Source: Saccharicrinis sp963666825
Lineage (GTDB): Bacteria > Bacteroidota > Bacteroidia > Bacteroidales > Marinilabiliaceae
Direction of reading: 5' to 3'
Length of the DNA stretch: 64,000 nucleotides
Assembly: GCA_963666825.2 (NCBI GenBank)
Contig: OY763044.2
Coordinates: forward strand, 1,984,001-2,048,000
A program made the translations under genes and the position numbers. Within the stretch, counting starts at the first letter, position 1. Every line of letters starts with the position of its first letter. Positions 9,042-18,884 of the stretch are shown here, piece by piece. The notes under the pieces were generated by a model, which saw only the letters and a program-made list of their open reading frames with translations, was not told the origin of the DNA and did no database searches.

Positions 9042-10100
9042 ATGAACTATTTAAAAGTTAAAATTCTATTAAGCCTAATCATATTTCTTAGTTTGAATAG
9101 TTATTCTCAAACTAAAATATCTACTGATTTTAAAGAATATAGTCTGGAAATATTTAAATCAGAGAATATTAAAAACCTCGATATTAGAGGAAATCATGCT
9201 CAAATCAATCTTCTGAATTGGGATAAAGATTCAATTAGCGTTGAGACTTCAATTGAGATATTATCTGATAAACCTAATTTATCTAAAGAAATGCTTGATG
9301 AAATAAGAATTAAAGTAGTGACCTACGGCAATACACTTCAAGTAAAAACTACCACAACTGAGGATTTCAATAGAACAATTCCTTATAATGTTATCTATAA
9401 TATTTTCTACCCTGTTGGAATGTCTTTACAATTAAAAAATTCAAATGGTGAGGTTAATATTGCGAATATATCAGGAATTACAAATCTAAAATTGGATTAC
9501 TGTGATTTCAACATTAAAAATCTTTCATTTGAAAATGATTCCACAATCAATACTGTTGAACTGAATTACAGTCAAGGTTCTATTAATTCTTTTGGAAAAG
9601 GAAAGCTAATTGCAAATAATTCAAAAATAAATATTCATTCTGCTGTTGATGTTGAATTAACTTCTAATTATAACATCCTTTCAATTGATAATATTAAACA
9701 CCTAAAGGGTGAATCTAAAATTGATAATTTGAAAATTAATCAGTGTGCAGATTTAAAGTTAAAATCAATCCAATCAATTGTTAATATTCAACAATTAAAG
9801 CTTGATGGATTATTTGAGGGTAGTAAAGGTTCATTAAACATCGGTAATACTTCAAGTGAACTTAAAAAATTAACCATTAACAATCAAAATACAAAAACAA
9901 CATTAAAAATCAACGAATTGGTTTCCTATACAATAAACGGAGAAATTTATAAAGGAAAATTAATTCATCCACAAATAAATAATCTTCAACTTGTTAAAGA
10001 AACTGACAAGGTATCATTCAACGGAGTTATTGGTAACAATCCCCAAAGTGATACAAAAGTTATTATATTTAACACTAACCAAAACGTTGAATTTAAATAA
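9042..10100 (+). CDS. Secreted protein of unknown function
   Basis: From the ATG at 9042 the protein has 352 residues and a typical signal peptide (MNYLKVKILLSLIIFLSLNSYSQ-like: short basic start, hydrophobic core, Ser-Gln end). An in-frame ATG at 9021 would add seven residues but probably lies upstream of the transcription start. The mature part is a regular succession of short strands with Asn/Ile/Leu/Lys periodicity, resembling the beta-helix or putative adhesin (DUF4097/DUF2807-like) proteins of Bacteroidota; this is inference. It heads a tight run with aminopeptidase P 17 bp downstream. No enzymatic motif is seen. Confidence 0.65.
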   Translation: MNYLKVKILLSLIIFLSLNSYSQTKISTDFKEYSLEIFKSENIKNLDIRGNHAQINLLNWDKDSISVETSIEILSDKPNLSKEMLDEIRIKVVTYGNTLQVKTTTTEDFNRTIPYNVIYNIFYPVGMSLQLKNSNGEVNIANISGITNLKLDYCDFNIKNLSFENDSTINTVELNYSQGSINSFGKGKLIANNSKINIHSAVDVELTSNYNILSIDNIKHLKGESKIDNLKINQCADLKLKSIQSIVNIQQLKLDGLFEGSKGSLNIGNTSSELKKLTINNQNTKTTLKINELVSYTINGEIYKGKLIHPQINNLQLVKETDKVSFNGVIGNNPQSDTKVIIFNTNQNVEFK

Positions 10101-10117
10101 TCATAAAAATTTAAATT

Positions 10118-11896
10118 ATGTCAATAGCTGATAGAATCTTCTTACTACGTACAAAAATGCTTAGTATGGGTATTGATGCCTATATAATACCAGGAAGCGA
10201 TCCACATATGAGTGAATATACTGCTGCTCACTGGAAAAAACGTGAATTTATTTCAGGTTTTACAGGATCTGCAGGAACAGTTGTTATTTTGGCAGAGGAA
10301 GCAGGATTATGGACAGATAGTAGATATTTTATTCAGGCAGAGAACGAGCTAATTGACAGTGGAATTGATTTATTTAGAATGGGAGAAACAAGAACTCCTG
10401 ATTATCCCGACTGGATTGCAGAAAGGTTAAATCCGGGAAGTACTCTGGCATTTGAAGGCGAAGTTTTTTCTATAGAAGATGCCCGTAAGCTTTCCAAAAA
10501 ATTTAAAGCTTATGGAATATCAATAGATCCAAATCAAACTTTATTGGATGATATTTGGGAAGGCCGCCCTCCTATTCCAGAAAAGCCAATTATTTTGCAT
10601 GAAACAGAACATGCTGGTTTAAGTCGAGTTGAAAAAGTCGAAAAAATAAGAGAAGAAATGCGAAATCAGGACGCATCTCATTATATAATAACTTCACTTG
10701 ATGAAATTGCATGGACATTAAACCTTAGAGGAAGTGATGTTTCATACAATCCGGTTTTTCATGCATATTTAATTATTTCGTTAGATGCTGTTTATCTATT
10801 TGTTGATACTCATAAAATTACAGCAACTATTGGTAAGCAATTGGCTATTGATGATATTTCAATTCATCTTTATCCTGACATTTTTAAATGGATTAAAGAT
10901 ATGCCAACTGATTCAGGCTTAATGTTTGATCCTGTTACAACAAACGCTAAAATATACTCCTTAATTCCGCATGGTGTTATAAAAATTGAAAAAGGCAGCA
11001 TTGTAAAAACACTAAAAGGAATAAAAAACAGCGTTGAGCAACAAGGCTTCAGAGAATCAATGAAAAAAGATGGTGTTGCAATGGTTAAATTCCTTTATTG
11101 GTTAGAAAATGAAGTACCTGGAGGAAAAGTAACTGAAATTTCAGCAGCTTCTCAATTAAAAAAGTTCAGAGCTGAATCAGATACATTTGTAGGTGAATCG
11201 TTCGCCACAATTTCCGCATTTGGCGATCATGGAGCTATTTGTCATTACTCCGTATGTGAAGATAGTAGCATCACACTTAATAATGATAATTTCTATTTGG
11301 TTGATTCAGGTGGTCAATATTACGAAGGAACCACAGATATTACAAGAACAGTACATTTAGGAACGCCTGGTGATCAACAAAAGATTGATTACACAATGGT
11401 TTTAAAAGGAAATATTGCTCTAGATACAACAAAATTCCCTGAAGGCACCAGAGGTGTTCATTTGGATATTCTGGCTCGTAAAGCACTTTGGTCACAAGGT
11501 TTAAATTATGGTCATGGTACAGGTCATGGTGTTGGTTGTTTTTTAAACGTTCATGAAGGTCCGCAAGCAATCAGACCTAATGATAATGGAGTTGCTTTGG
11601 CTGAAGGTATGATTACATCAAATGAGCCAGGTTTGTACAGAGAAGGCGATTATGGTATCAGAATAGAAAATCTGATACTTACTAAAAAAGAAATTACAAC
11701 AGAATTTGGAACCTTCTTAGGTTTTGAAACATTAACGCTCTGTCCTATTGATACTAAACCTATTGAAAAATCACTTTTAACTCATGAAGAAATTGATTGG
11801 TTAAACAATTATCACCAAAAAGTTTATGATCAATTGTCTCCATTGTTAAATGAAGAATTAAAAAACTGGTTAAAAGAAAAAACTAAAGCTATATAA
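10118..11896 (+). CDS. Xaa-Pro aminopeptidase (M24B, aminopeptidase P)
   Basis: A 592-residue cytoplasmic metallopeptidase that removes N-terminal residues preceding proline. Two creatinase-like N-terminal domains (~1-310) precede the pita-bread catalytic domain. Its five metal ligands can be placed: Asp ~395 in VDSGGQYYEGTTD, the Asp eleven residues on, His ~470 in GHGTGHGVG, Glu ~503 in TSNEPGLY and Glu ~516 in IRIENL. The three-domain build and length match the long eukaryotic/Bacteroidota type of aminopeptidase P rather than the 440-residue E. coli PepP. It lies in a five-gene run with gaps of 7-18 bp. Confidence 0.93.
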   Translation: MSIADRIFLLRTKMLSMGIDAYIIPGSDPHMSEYTAAHWKKREFISGFTGSAGTVVILAEEAGLWTDSRYFIQAENELIDSGIDLFRMGETRTPDYPDWIAERLNPGSTLAFEGEVFSIEDARKLSKKFKAYGISIDPNQTLLDDIWEGRPPIPEKPIILHETEHAGLSRVEKVEKIREEMRNQDASHYIITSLDEIAWTLNLRGSDVSYNPVFHAYLIISLDAVYLFVDTHKITATIGKQLAIDDISIHLYPDIFKWIKDMPTDSGLMFDPVTTNAKIYSLIPHGVIKIEKGSIVKTLKGIKNSVEQQGFRESMKKDGVAMVKFLYWLENEVPGGKVTEISAASQLKKFRAESDTFVGESFATISAFGDHGAICHYSVCEDSSITLNNDNFYLVDSGGQYYEGTTDITRTVHLGTPGDQQKIDYTMVLKGNIALDTTKFPEGTRGVHLDILARKALWSQGLNYGHGTGHGVGCFLNVHEGPQAIRPNDNGVALAEGMITSNEPGLYREGDYGIRIENLILTKKEITTEFGTFLGFETLTLCPIDTKPIEKSLLTHEEIDWLNNYHQKVYDQLSPLLNEELKNWLKEKTKAI

Positions 11897-11914
11897 TCTA
11901 AGTTTGTTCCTGAT

Positions 11915-12808
11915 ATGCTATCTATATGCATTCCTATTTACAATGTTGATGTAACTGTACTTGTTCGTAATTTAATTGAACAAGGAAATAAACTTTCAAT
12001 ATCCATAGAAATATTGTTATATGATGATGGATCTAAAATTGAGTTTAAAGAGAAAAATAGAGCATTAAAAGAGCTTAATCAGGTAAAATATAAAGAACTA
12101 GAGGTAAATCATGGTAGTGCAGCCATTCGTAACCGAATGGCTCTAGAATCTTTATACAACCACCTCCTTTTTCTTGATAGCGATAGTGAAATACCGGGTG
12201 ATTATTTGCAGAAATATCTTCCATTTATCAATTCTGACAAGCAAATAGTTTGCGGTGGCAGAATACATCCTAAAAAACTTCCATCCTTAAATAAAAGTCT
12301 AAGGTGGAAAGTCGGAAAAATAAGAGAAGATTTTTCAGCAGAACAACGAAACAAAATTCCGAATCAAAGCTTTATGTCAAATAACTTCTTAATTAAGAAG
12401 TCTCTTTATCAAAATGTAATGTTTGATGAAACAATTAAACGTTCAGGCCATGAGGATACTATGTTTGGCATAAAACTTGAAATGATGGGAGTCAATATTT
12501 TTCATATAAATAATTCATTAATTCATATTGGATTAGAAGATAATATTGAGTTTATAAACAAAACAGAACAAAGGCTGGATACTTTAAAAATTATTGAGAA
12601 CAGAAATAAAGACAACATATTACTGTTTCAAAGAATTACTATTCTACGATATTATAACATATTAAAAAGGTTAAGACTTATTAATTTAACCGGATCTTTA
12701 TTCAATATGAGTAAAAGTGTTTTATCAAAGTTTTTAATGGTATCAAATCCTAGTATGTTTATTTACGACATCTATAAACTAGGATATTATTCTCTTATTT
12801 CTAAATAG
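11915..12808 (+). CDS. Family 2 glycosyltransferase
   Basis: A 297-residue GT-A glycosyltransferase. The start MLSICIPIYNVD is the usual first strand and nucleotide-binding loop, YDDGS is the first acidic motif, HGSAAIRNRM is typical of GT2 enzymes, and LFLDSDSEIP carries the DxD-type metal-binding site. A later GHEDTMFG fits the acceptor/catalytic ED motif. No membrane helix is seen, so it works at the cytoplasmic face. The sugar and acceptor cannot be told; a cell-surface glycan is likely. It is embedded between aminopeptidase P and a thioredoxin-like gene, not in a polysaccharide cluster. Confidence 0.9.
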   Translation: MLSICIPIYNVDVTVLVRNLIEQGNKLSISIEILLYDDGSKIEFKEKNRALKELNQVKYKELEVNHGSAAIRNRMALESLYNHLLFLDSDSEIPGDYLQKYLPFINSDKQIVCGGRIHPKKLPSLNKSLRWKVGKIREDFSAEQRNKIPNQSFMSNNFLIKKSLYQNVMFDETIKRSGHEDTMFGIKLEMMGVNIFHINNSLIHIGLEDNIEFINKTEQRLDTLKIIENRNKDNILLFQRITILRYYNILKRLRLINLTGSLFNMSKSVLSKFLMVSNPSMFIYDIYKLGYYSLISK

Positions 12809-12816
12809 TTATAACA

Positions 12817-14235
12817 ATGATTAAAAAAATTACAATATTTCTATCCTTGTTTTTCTTAATCTCTCTGATTAAAGTGAATGCTCAAGGATATAAAATAGAT
12901 GTTACTATTGATGGCTGGAAGGATACTACTCTTATTTTAGGTCATTACTTCAATAAAAAAATGTTGGTTAATGATACTATCACAATTAACAAAGATGGTA
13001 AAGGAAGCTTTATTGGAGAAGAAGCATTACCAGGTGGTATTTACATTATTTATATGCCTGATCAAAAGTATTTTGACATACTGATTGATAATGAACAACA
13101 TTTTAGTATTGCTGTAAATAAAGATAACCCTGTTGAAAGCCTAAATGTACATGGAAACAAACAGGAATATGCTTTTAACGAATATCAAAAGTATCTATCT
13201 AAACAACAAAGAATTGCTACAAGTCTTCAAACAAAGCTTAAAAATAATGCAGATGCAAAGAATGATTCTGTAGAGATATGGAAAAAGCAACTTGGTGAGT
13301 TAACTGATAAGATTAATATTTATTGGGATGATGTTTTAAAGAAAGAGCAAGGTACCTTTCTTGCTAATTTTATTAAAGGGATTAGAGAGGTTAATGTTCC
13401 TGATTTTAATGAAAACAAATCTCTTCCTGACTCAGTTGTTAGATGGAAACGATATGAATATTATAAAGAACATTACTTTGATAATATAGACATGCAGGAT
13501 GACAGAATGTTAAGAACTCCTTATTTCACAAATAAGTTAGAAACATTCTTTACCAAAACAGTATTTCAAATTCCGGATAGTATTGTTAAAGAAGCCAACA
13601 GAGTAATTGAAATGGCCGGAGAAAATAAAGAAATGGAAAAATATCTTATTCAATTTACTTTTAATACTGTAAACGAAAGTAAAGTAATGGGTATGGATGC
13701 AGCCATGGTTGCTTTGGCCGAAAGATATTATCTATCTGGTTACGCAGATTGGGTTGATGAAGAGTTTATTACGAAGTTAGAAGAGAGAGTTACTAAATTA
13801 AAGCCGAATTTAATTGGTAACAAGGCTCCTGATTTAAAGTTATTATCACCAAACAATGAATATTACAAATTAAATGAGGTTTATGCCAAATTAACTATTT
13901 TGGTTTTCTGGGAACCAGATTGCGGTCACTGTAAAAAGGAAATACCAAAGCTAAAAGAAGAAGTTTGGGATAAATTTGGTGATCAGGGAGTTAAAATATT
14001 TGCAGTCTTTACTCAGCATGAAAAAGAAAAATGGACTGAATTTATTGAAGAACATCAGTTGGACGAATGGATTAATGTATGGGATCCTTATAACCAATCA
14101 AATTTCAGAAATCTGTATGATATTTACAGTACTCCTGCAATATTTGTTCTTGATGAAAATAAAAACATTATTGCCAAAAGAATTGGTACAGATCAACTAC
14201 CAGGCTTTATTGAATATCATTTAAAAAAGAAGTAA
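12817..14235 (+). CDS. Secreted thioredoxin-family protein (DUF4369/TlpA type)
   Basis: A 472-residue envelope protein. A signal peptide (~1-22, ending VNAQG) precedes an N-terminal DUF4369-like beta domain (~25-110), a charged helical middle region and a C-terminal TlpA-like thioredoxin domain (~335-472). The redox centre is CGHC with Cys at 369 and 372, preceded by FWEPD, and the cis-Pro segment STPAIF is present. Such Bacteroidota proteins act as periplasmic disulfide reductases or isomerases; partners are unknown. It overlaps nothing and is 8 bp after the glycosyltransferase and 7 bp before a lipoprotein gene, so all are probably one transcript. Confidence 0.9.
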   Translation: MIKKITIFLSLFFLISLIKVNAQGYKIDVTIDGWKDTTLILGHYFNKKMLVNDTITINKDGKGSFIGEEALPGGIYIIYMPDQKYFDILIDNEQHFSIAVNKDNPVESLNVHGNKQEYAFNEYQKYLSKQQRIATSLQTKLKNNADAKNDSVEIWKKQLGELTDKINIYWDDVLKKEQGTFLANFIKGIREVNVPDFNENKSLPDSVVRWKRYEYYKEHYFDNIDMQDDRMLRTPYFTNKLETFFTKTVFQIPDSIVKEANRVIEMAGENKEMEKYLIQFTFNTVNESKVMGMDAAMVALAERYYLSGYADWVDEEFITKLEERVTKLKPNLIGNKAPDLKLLSPNNEYYKLNEVYAKLTILVFWEPDCGHCKKEIPKLKEEVWDKFGDQGVKIFAVFTQHEKEKWTEFIEEHQLDEWINVWDPYNQSNFRNLYDIYSTPAIFVLDENKNIIAKRIGTDQLPGFIEYHLKKK

Positions 14236-14242
14236 AGACAGT

Positions 14243-15238
14243 ATGAATATCATAAATATTAAATCATTATTTTTCGTTCTCGGTGTTTCTGCCCTGCTTG
14301 TATCATGTGCTAATGATGAAAAAGAATTACCTATTTCTGAAATATACCTTGATATTCCTGATGATGGCTATGAAGTAAAGGTAAACGATACAATAGAGAT
14401 ATCACCTAAAATAACATATGATTATGGTTCTACATATACATGGATTTTAAATGATGAAATAATTTCAAAAGACAAAAACCTGGTTCTAATTCCAAAAGAA
14501 TTAGAAACCTTCACATATACATTTATTGTTGAAAATTCAAGAGGAGCTGTATCCAGAGAAATCATAGCTCAATCCATGTATATATCAGACTTTGAAGACC
14601 AAACTCTTGAAGAAGATACTTTTTCTGTGGGCGAAATTGGATCTACTCTTTTTACATCAAGTTTATTAAACTTTGAGTTAGCTGGTGACCCAAGAGAGAC
14701 TACTGATTTTAATGGATTTTTATATTCTAGCATAACAGGTACAAGTACGAATGTTTTAGAACAATTATACGGTGCATATCGTACCCCTGATGATTATGAA
14801 TCAGATAACTATGCAGTAATCGGATTAAGCAATCCCGAATCAGCTGCTGTAATTACTACCGCTGATAATGAAAATCATCTGTTTAAAAGTATGTATGTAG
14901 AGAATACATATTATAATTATCTGGCTATTGAAAATGGTACTGAATATTCAAAAAAATTTGGTGGAGATGAAGGTACAGACCCGGATTGGTTTAAACTTAT
15001 AATTACAGGTTTTGATAAATCCGGTGCTCAACAAGGTGAAATAGAGTTTTTTCTTGCTGATCATACTGCAACCATTAATAAAGATGATTATACCATTCAA
15101 GAATGGACTAATGTTGATCTAACAGATTTAGGATATGTTTCTCGTATTGAAATAAGCTTTTCTTCTACTGATACAAATAATGGAATAGTCCTCACTCCTG
15201 CATATGTATGTTTGGACAATATTAAGATTATTGACTAG
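14243..15238 (+). CDS. DUF4465 lipoprotein with PKD-like N-terminal domain
   Basis: The 331-residue protein starts with a lipoprotein signal (LLVSC, Cys near residue 22), so it is lipid-anchored, probably at the outer membrane. Residues ~30-105 look like a PKD/Ig-like module (TYTWILNDEIISKDKNL). Residues ~110-330 match the DUF4465 pattern, beginning with FEDQTLEED and ending with VCLDNIKI; these domains are known from Bacteroidota surface proteins with ligand-binding-like jellyroll folds, function unproven. It is the last gene of its run; its stop overlaps by 11 bp the end of the convergent protease gene. Confidence 0.8.
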   Translation: MNIINIKSLFFVLGVSALLVSCANDEKELPISEIYLDIPDDGYEVKVNDTIEISPKITYDYGSTYTWILNDEIISKDKNLVLIPKELETFTYTFIVENSRGAVSREIIAQSMYISDFEDQTLEEDTFSVGEIGSTLFTSSLLNFELAGDPRETTDFNGFLYSSITGTSTNVLEQLYGAYRTPDDYESDNYAVIGLSNPESAAVITTADNENHLFKSMYVENTYYNYLAIENGTEYSKKFGGDEGTDPDWFKLIITGFDKSGAQQGEIEFFLADHTATINKDDYTIQEWTNVDLTDLGYVSRIEISFSSTDTNNGIVLTPAYVCLDNIKIID

Positions 15239-17420
15239 CTTTTACTATCTTTTTATAAGAATGTCCATCGCCAAAATCAACATCAATAATATAAACTCCG
15301 TCAGGTAAATCTGAAAAATCAATATTTATAGGAGTTGAATACTTTCTCATCAATATTGATTTTTCAACTATTTTCCCATTTGTATTATAAATACAATAAT
15401 GATCTACATATGAATTGTTAACATCGAGTTCTGCAATTGATGTATTTATCAGAGGATTAGGGTACACCTCAATTTCTTTTGTGGATGTTGTGGTTACTTG
15501 TGTATCTCCTTTCACAACCATATCTGCTAGTGCATCAATCCATAATGACTTCATTTCTCCTCCAAATACATCTGTTGCCAACTTCCAACTATTATTATAA
15601 TTTACCAACATTGTATTATTCACCTTATCCACAGATCCATCCAGACTATGATAAACAGCAAAGCTATCAATCGGTGTTGTTGAATAATTAATTTCATATC
15701 CAATAAAGAAAGTTCCTGTAACAGTTACCGGTTCAGTAAATTCAATATAGGTTTCTTTATTCTCTCTAATATCACCTATATTTATTCCCTCTTTTCTCAA
15801 CACGATAGTCTCTGGGTTTGAGCTTCCCTCCCATATATTAATATTAATTTGTTGATCAGATCCCCACTGACTCTCTCCTGCCATTAAATAAATACCATGT
15901 AAACGAGCTGATTTAAGGCCGGAAAATTTTTCAGCAAACAAAGTAATCTCATATTCATTATGTCCGCTTATATAGCCTAATCCTTCTGAATTATCCTTAT
16001 TTGGAAGCTCACCTGCTTCAATATTTGATAATCTTACATAGGAATTATCCCCTGAGGGATCATATCCGTCTAAACTTTGAACTCCTGTATTATCAGGATC
16101 CAGCCATTTTGAAAAATGACAAGTATCTAAAGAGTTAAAATCCCAGGCTTTATAAAAGCGTGTAAAATAATCATTCTTCGGCCAGGTACATGTACCTTCT
16201 CCTCCTGATAAAGTTCCTACAAGCTTATTATTTGTATCAAATAATGGAGATCCGGACGACCCTCCTTCCGTTGTTCCCAGATTCCACTCAGAAACCTTCC
16301 AGTGAAACTCTGATTGCTGAGCATAAGGATCATTCGCCGGCTCTACAAAAGAGGTGGCCACAAGATCTGTTACTGAAGTAGATATTTTTTTTACATCTCC
16401 CTGAGGATGATGAATACACTTAAATGGTTTTGCAGGTAAAGTCTCCAAAGTCCAACCTGCAAAATAAGGACGGTAATCAGCAGTAGGCTCCTCTAACATT
16501 TGAATTAGTGCAATATCAAGTTCCTCTGCATATACTCTAGTACTACCTCCTGATATTGTTTGAGTTTTAATACCTTCAATTATTTCACTACAATAAGGTA
16601 CCTCGTAATTTAAATAAGCAATAACAACATCACTCGTTCCCGGATGCGTATTACTATCTAAACAATGTGCTGCAGTAATTACATATGGGGTTCCATCATT
16701 ATTCACATTGTTAATTAAGGTTCCCGTACATAATTCGCTTCCATTAATAAGAAGCTTAACTACAGCTCTTCTTATATCCAATGTATTATCTGTATCATAA
16801 CATGATATATCTTCCTCACAATCACCAGCATCACCAAATATTCCGGATTTTGTATTTAGATATTTAAAAACACCCAGGTAGTCATGATTTACAGCTCCAA
16901 TTAATAGTTCTCCTTTAAATTCTACATTCTTTGGTTCGGTATATTCTACAATTATTTCATCACCGGAAACTGGTGAAGTAGCTAAAATACCTGATGCTTT
17001 GTTGTTTAATGAAGTAAAGGCCCCTATAACATCAGATTCATCTGAATTATAAATTATTAACGAAGCTCCTTCAGGAAGAACATATCTATCAAATATTAGA
17101 TTTATTGAATATGCTCCCGGCGAACTTATCCTCAATTTCCAAACCCGTGTTCCATCATTAAGTGTAAACCAATTACCACTGTTCTCAGGAGTATAACTTA
17201 CATTAAACTGATGAGCAAACTGAAGTGCTGTTCCTTTATGATATTCTTTTTCAATTTTAAGGCTATTATAATTTAAGGTTTTCACCTCAATATCCTTTGA
17301 TAATTCTGCTTCTGAATGTATTGAAAATGCCTTTTTACTCAACTGAGCATTAACTACAAAATGAAATATAAAAAAGCTTATCAAAAATAATAATCTGTAT
17401 GTACGATTGTTTTTAAACAT
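15228..17420 (-). CDS. T9SS-exported lysyl-endopeptidase-like serine protease
   Basis: A 730-residue secreted protease. A signal peptide (1-25) and a ~150-residue pro-like region are followed by a trypsin-fold domain with the triad His252 (TAAHC), Asp302 (LDIALI) and Ser389 (GGSSGSP). The GTTEGGSSGSPL surroundings and the paired cysteines resemble Achromobacter lysyl endopeptidase (S1 family), hence probable Lys preference; that specificity is inference. A jellyroll-like domain follows (~440-640) and the last ~80 residues are a type A T9SS sorting domain (VYPNP ... YIIDVDFGDGHSYKKIVK). It should reach the cell surface or medium through PorSS. Its end overlaps the convergent lipoprotein gene by 11 bp. 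Confidence 0.9.
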   Translation of the reverse strand: MFKNNRTYRLLFLISFFIFHFVVNAQLSKKAFSIHSEAELSKDIEVKTLNYNSLKIEKEYHKGTALQFAHQFNVSYTPENSGNWFTLNDGTRVWKLRISSPGAYSINLIFDRYVLPEGASLIIYNSDESDVIGAFTSLNNKASGILATSPVSGDEIIVEYTEPKNVEFKGELLIGAVNHDYLGVFKYLNTKSGIFGDAGDCEEDISCYDTDNTLDIRRAVVKLLINGSELCTGTLINNVNNDGTPYVITAAHCLDSNTHPGTSDVVIAYLNYEVPYCSEIIEGIKTQTISGGSTRVYAEELDIALIQMLEEPTADYRPYFAGWTLETLPAKPFKCIHHPQGDVKKISTSVTDLVATSFVEPANDPYAQQSEFHWKVSEWNLGTTEGGSSGSPLFDTNNKLVGTLSGGEGTCTWPKNDYFTRFYKAWDFNSLDTCHFSKWLDPDNTGVQSLDGYDPSGDNSYVRLSNIEAGELPNKDNSEGLGYISGHNEYEITLFAEKFSGLKSARLHGIYLMAGESQWGSDQQININIWEGSSNPETIVLRKEGINIGDIRENKETYIEFTEPVTVTGTFFIGYEINYSTTPIDSFAVYHSLDGSVDKVNNTMLVNYNNSWKLATDVFGGEMKSLWIDALADMVVKGDTQVTTTSTKEIEVYPNPLINTSIAELDVNNSYVDHYCIYNTNGKIVEKSILMRKYSTPINIDFSDLPDGVYIIDVDFGDGHSYKKIVKASQ

Positions 17421-17467
17421 TGAATATCAACTTTAACTATATACTCTTGTGCTATTTAGACGAAAAA

Positions 17468-18787
17468 TCACGCTAAATGTTTGTGTTTTTTATCTTCTTT
17501 TTGCTTAAGCTTTATTAAAACACCTAGTTTGAATATATTTTTCACTCCAGCAACTCTTCTCAATCTTCCTGTTTTACCTAACTTATAATGCACTAATGCC
17601 CATGCCATAGCTATACTTGTTCCCAAAATAACAAAAAGTAATATTCCCGATTCAAAATCATTAATTAGAAAATCGTCAGGTATGGCAAAATATAATAGAA
17701 CTGAAATTAAACCTCTGGGAGCAATAAATACCTGTGGTGAAAAAGATCTTTTAACTATCAATTTAAAAAGAATCCATCTCACGACGAACATCAATACTAA
17801 AAATATTAATGCACCTACAACAACCTTAGTTTTAAATATTCCAGCAATAGTAATACTTAAACCAAATACAAAAAAGAAAAAAGTCCTTACAATAAAGGCA
17901 CTCTCTCTTGTTAAAAGTTTAAAGTCTCCAAGAACACGTTTAACATCTTCTTCCTTTAAAAATCGATGCATAAAACCGGAAAAGAAAATATGTCTGTTTT
18001 CCAGAATTAATCCAAATACCAATATTATCAGCAAGGAACTCAAATGAAATACCTTACCTACTGAGTATAACATCAATAATACAGAAATAAATAAAAAGAG
18101 TTTAACCTGAGTTTTTATTCTTTGAAAGAAAATAATCATCAAATAAGATAAGACTACAGATAGTATAAGGGTTCCACCTATGTTGGATATTACATTAAGT
18201 CCAATTTTTGCAGCCTCTCCGGTATTGACATTATTTATTACAGTATAAAATAAGATTAATCCAAAGATATCAGATAGCGTACTTTCATAAATAAGAAATT
18301 CTCGTCTTTCTTCATCTAAACCGTCAACACTAGGAATTACAATTGCACTACTGATTATTGAAAGAGGGATAGCATAAATAAACGCAGTCAGAAAATCTAA
18401 ATTCCCTATTATCATCTGAATTCCATAAGTAAAAATGAAAACATTAATAAATAGTGATAAAATGGCAATTAATCCCGATTTCCATATAATAGGCCATCTC
18501 TCTTTTGATAATTTTAAATCTAAGGCGCCTTCCAGAACAATCAACATTAATCCTACGATTCCTAGAATTTCCAAAGGGAAAATCCAATCCACATCAGATA
18601 TCCCTATACTGAATACTTTTTTTACAGAAAATCCAAGTCCTATTAACAGAATAACACTAGGTATTGCCGTTTTCTTAGAAAATACAGAAAATAGATATGA
18701 CAAAACAACAATTAACGAAGCGCTTATAATAAGCATATAAGCCATATTACTTTCATTAATATAATCATGAATTATATTTAACACCAT
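17468..18787 (-). CDS. Cation:proton antiporter (CPA family)
   Basis: A 439-residue polytopic membrane protein with about 12 hydrophobic helices and a short basic tail (LKQKEDKKHKH). The pattern of the Na+/H+ exchanger domain is visible, including the broken-helix region with acidic residue in IPSVDGLDEERREFLIYESTLSD. It exchanges a monovalent cation (Na+ or K+) for protons across the inner membrane and so serves pH or salt balance. It lacks a C-terminal TrkA domain. The gene follows the butyrate kinase gene on the same strand but is separated from it by a strong terminator, so it is probably transcribed on its own. Confidence 0.9.
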   Translation of the reverse strand: MVLNIIHDYINESNMAYMLIISASLIVVLSYLFSVFSKKTAIPSVILLIGLGFSVKKVFSIGISDVDWIFPLEILGIVGLMLIVLEGALDLKLSKERWPIIWKSGLIAILSLFINVFIFTYGIQMIIGNLDFLTAFIYAIPLSIISSAIVIPSVDGLDEERREFLIYESTLSDIFGLILFYTVINNVNTGEAAKIGLNVISNIGGTLILSVVLSYLMIIFFQRIKTQVKLFLFISVLLMLYSVGKVFHLSSLLIILVFGLILENRHIFFSGFMHRFLKEEDVKRVLGDFKLLTRESAFIVRTFFFFVFGLSITIAGIFKTKVVVGALIFLVLMFVVRWILFKLIVKRSFSPQVFIAPRGLISVLLYFAIPDDFLINDFESGILLFVILGTSIAMAWALVHYKLGKTGRLRRVAGVKNIFKLGVLIKLKQKEDKKHKHLA

Positions 18788-18824
18788 AAATATATTATAT
18801 AATACTATTAGGAGGTCAAGATAT

Positions 18825-18856
18825 AAAAAAAGGTTGTCAATAATTAACTGACAACC
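18825..18856 (-). terminator. Terminator after butyrate kinase gene
   Basis: On the minus strand GGTTGTCA (856-849) pairs with TGACAACC (839-832) over a 9-nt loop and is followed by seven T residues. It lies 28 bp after the buk stop. Confidence 0.85.
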
Positions 18857-18884
18857 CTCATTAAATACATTTATATAAAATCAA

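Noticed and set aside
17682..18047. 121-codon plus-strand ORF inside the antiporter gene
   Set aside because: It is antisense to conserved transmembrane coding sequence and has no family resemblance.
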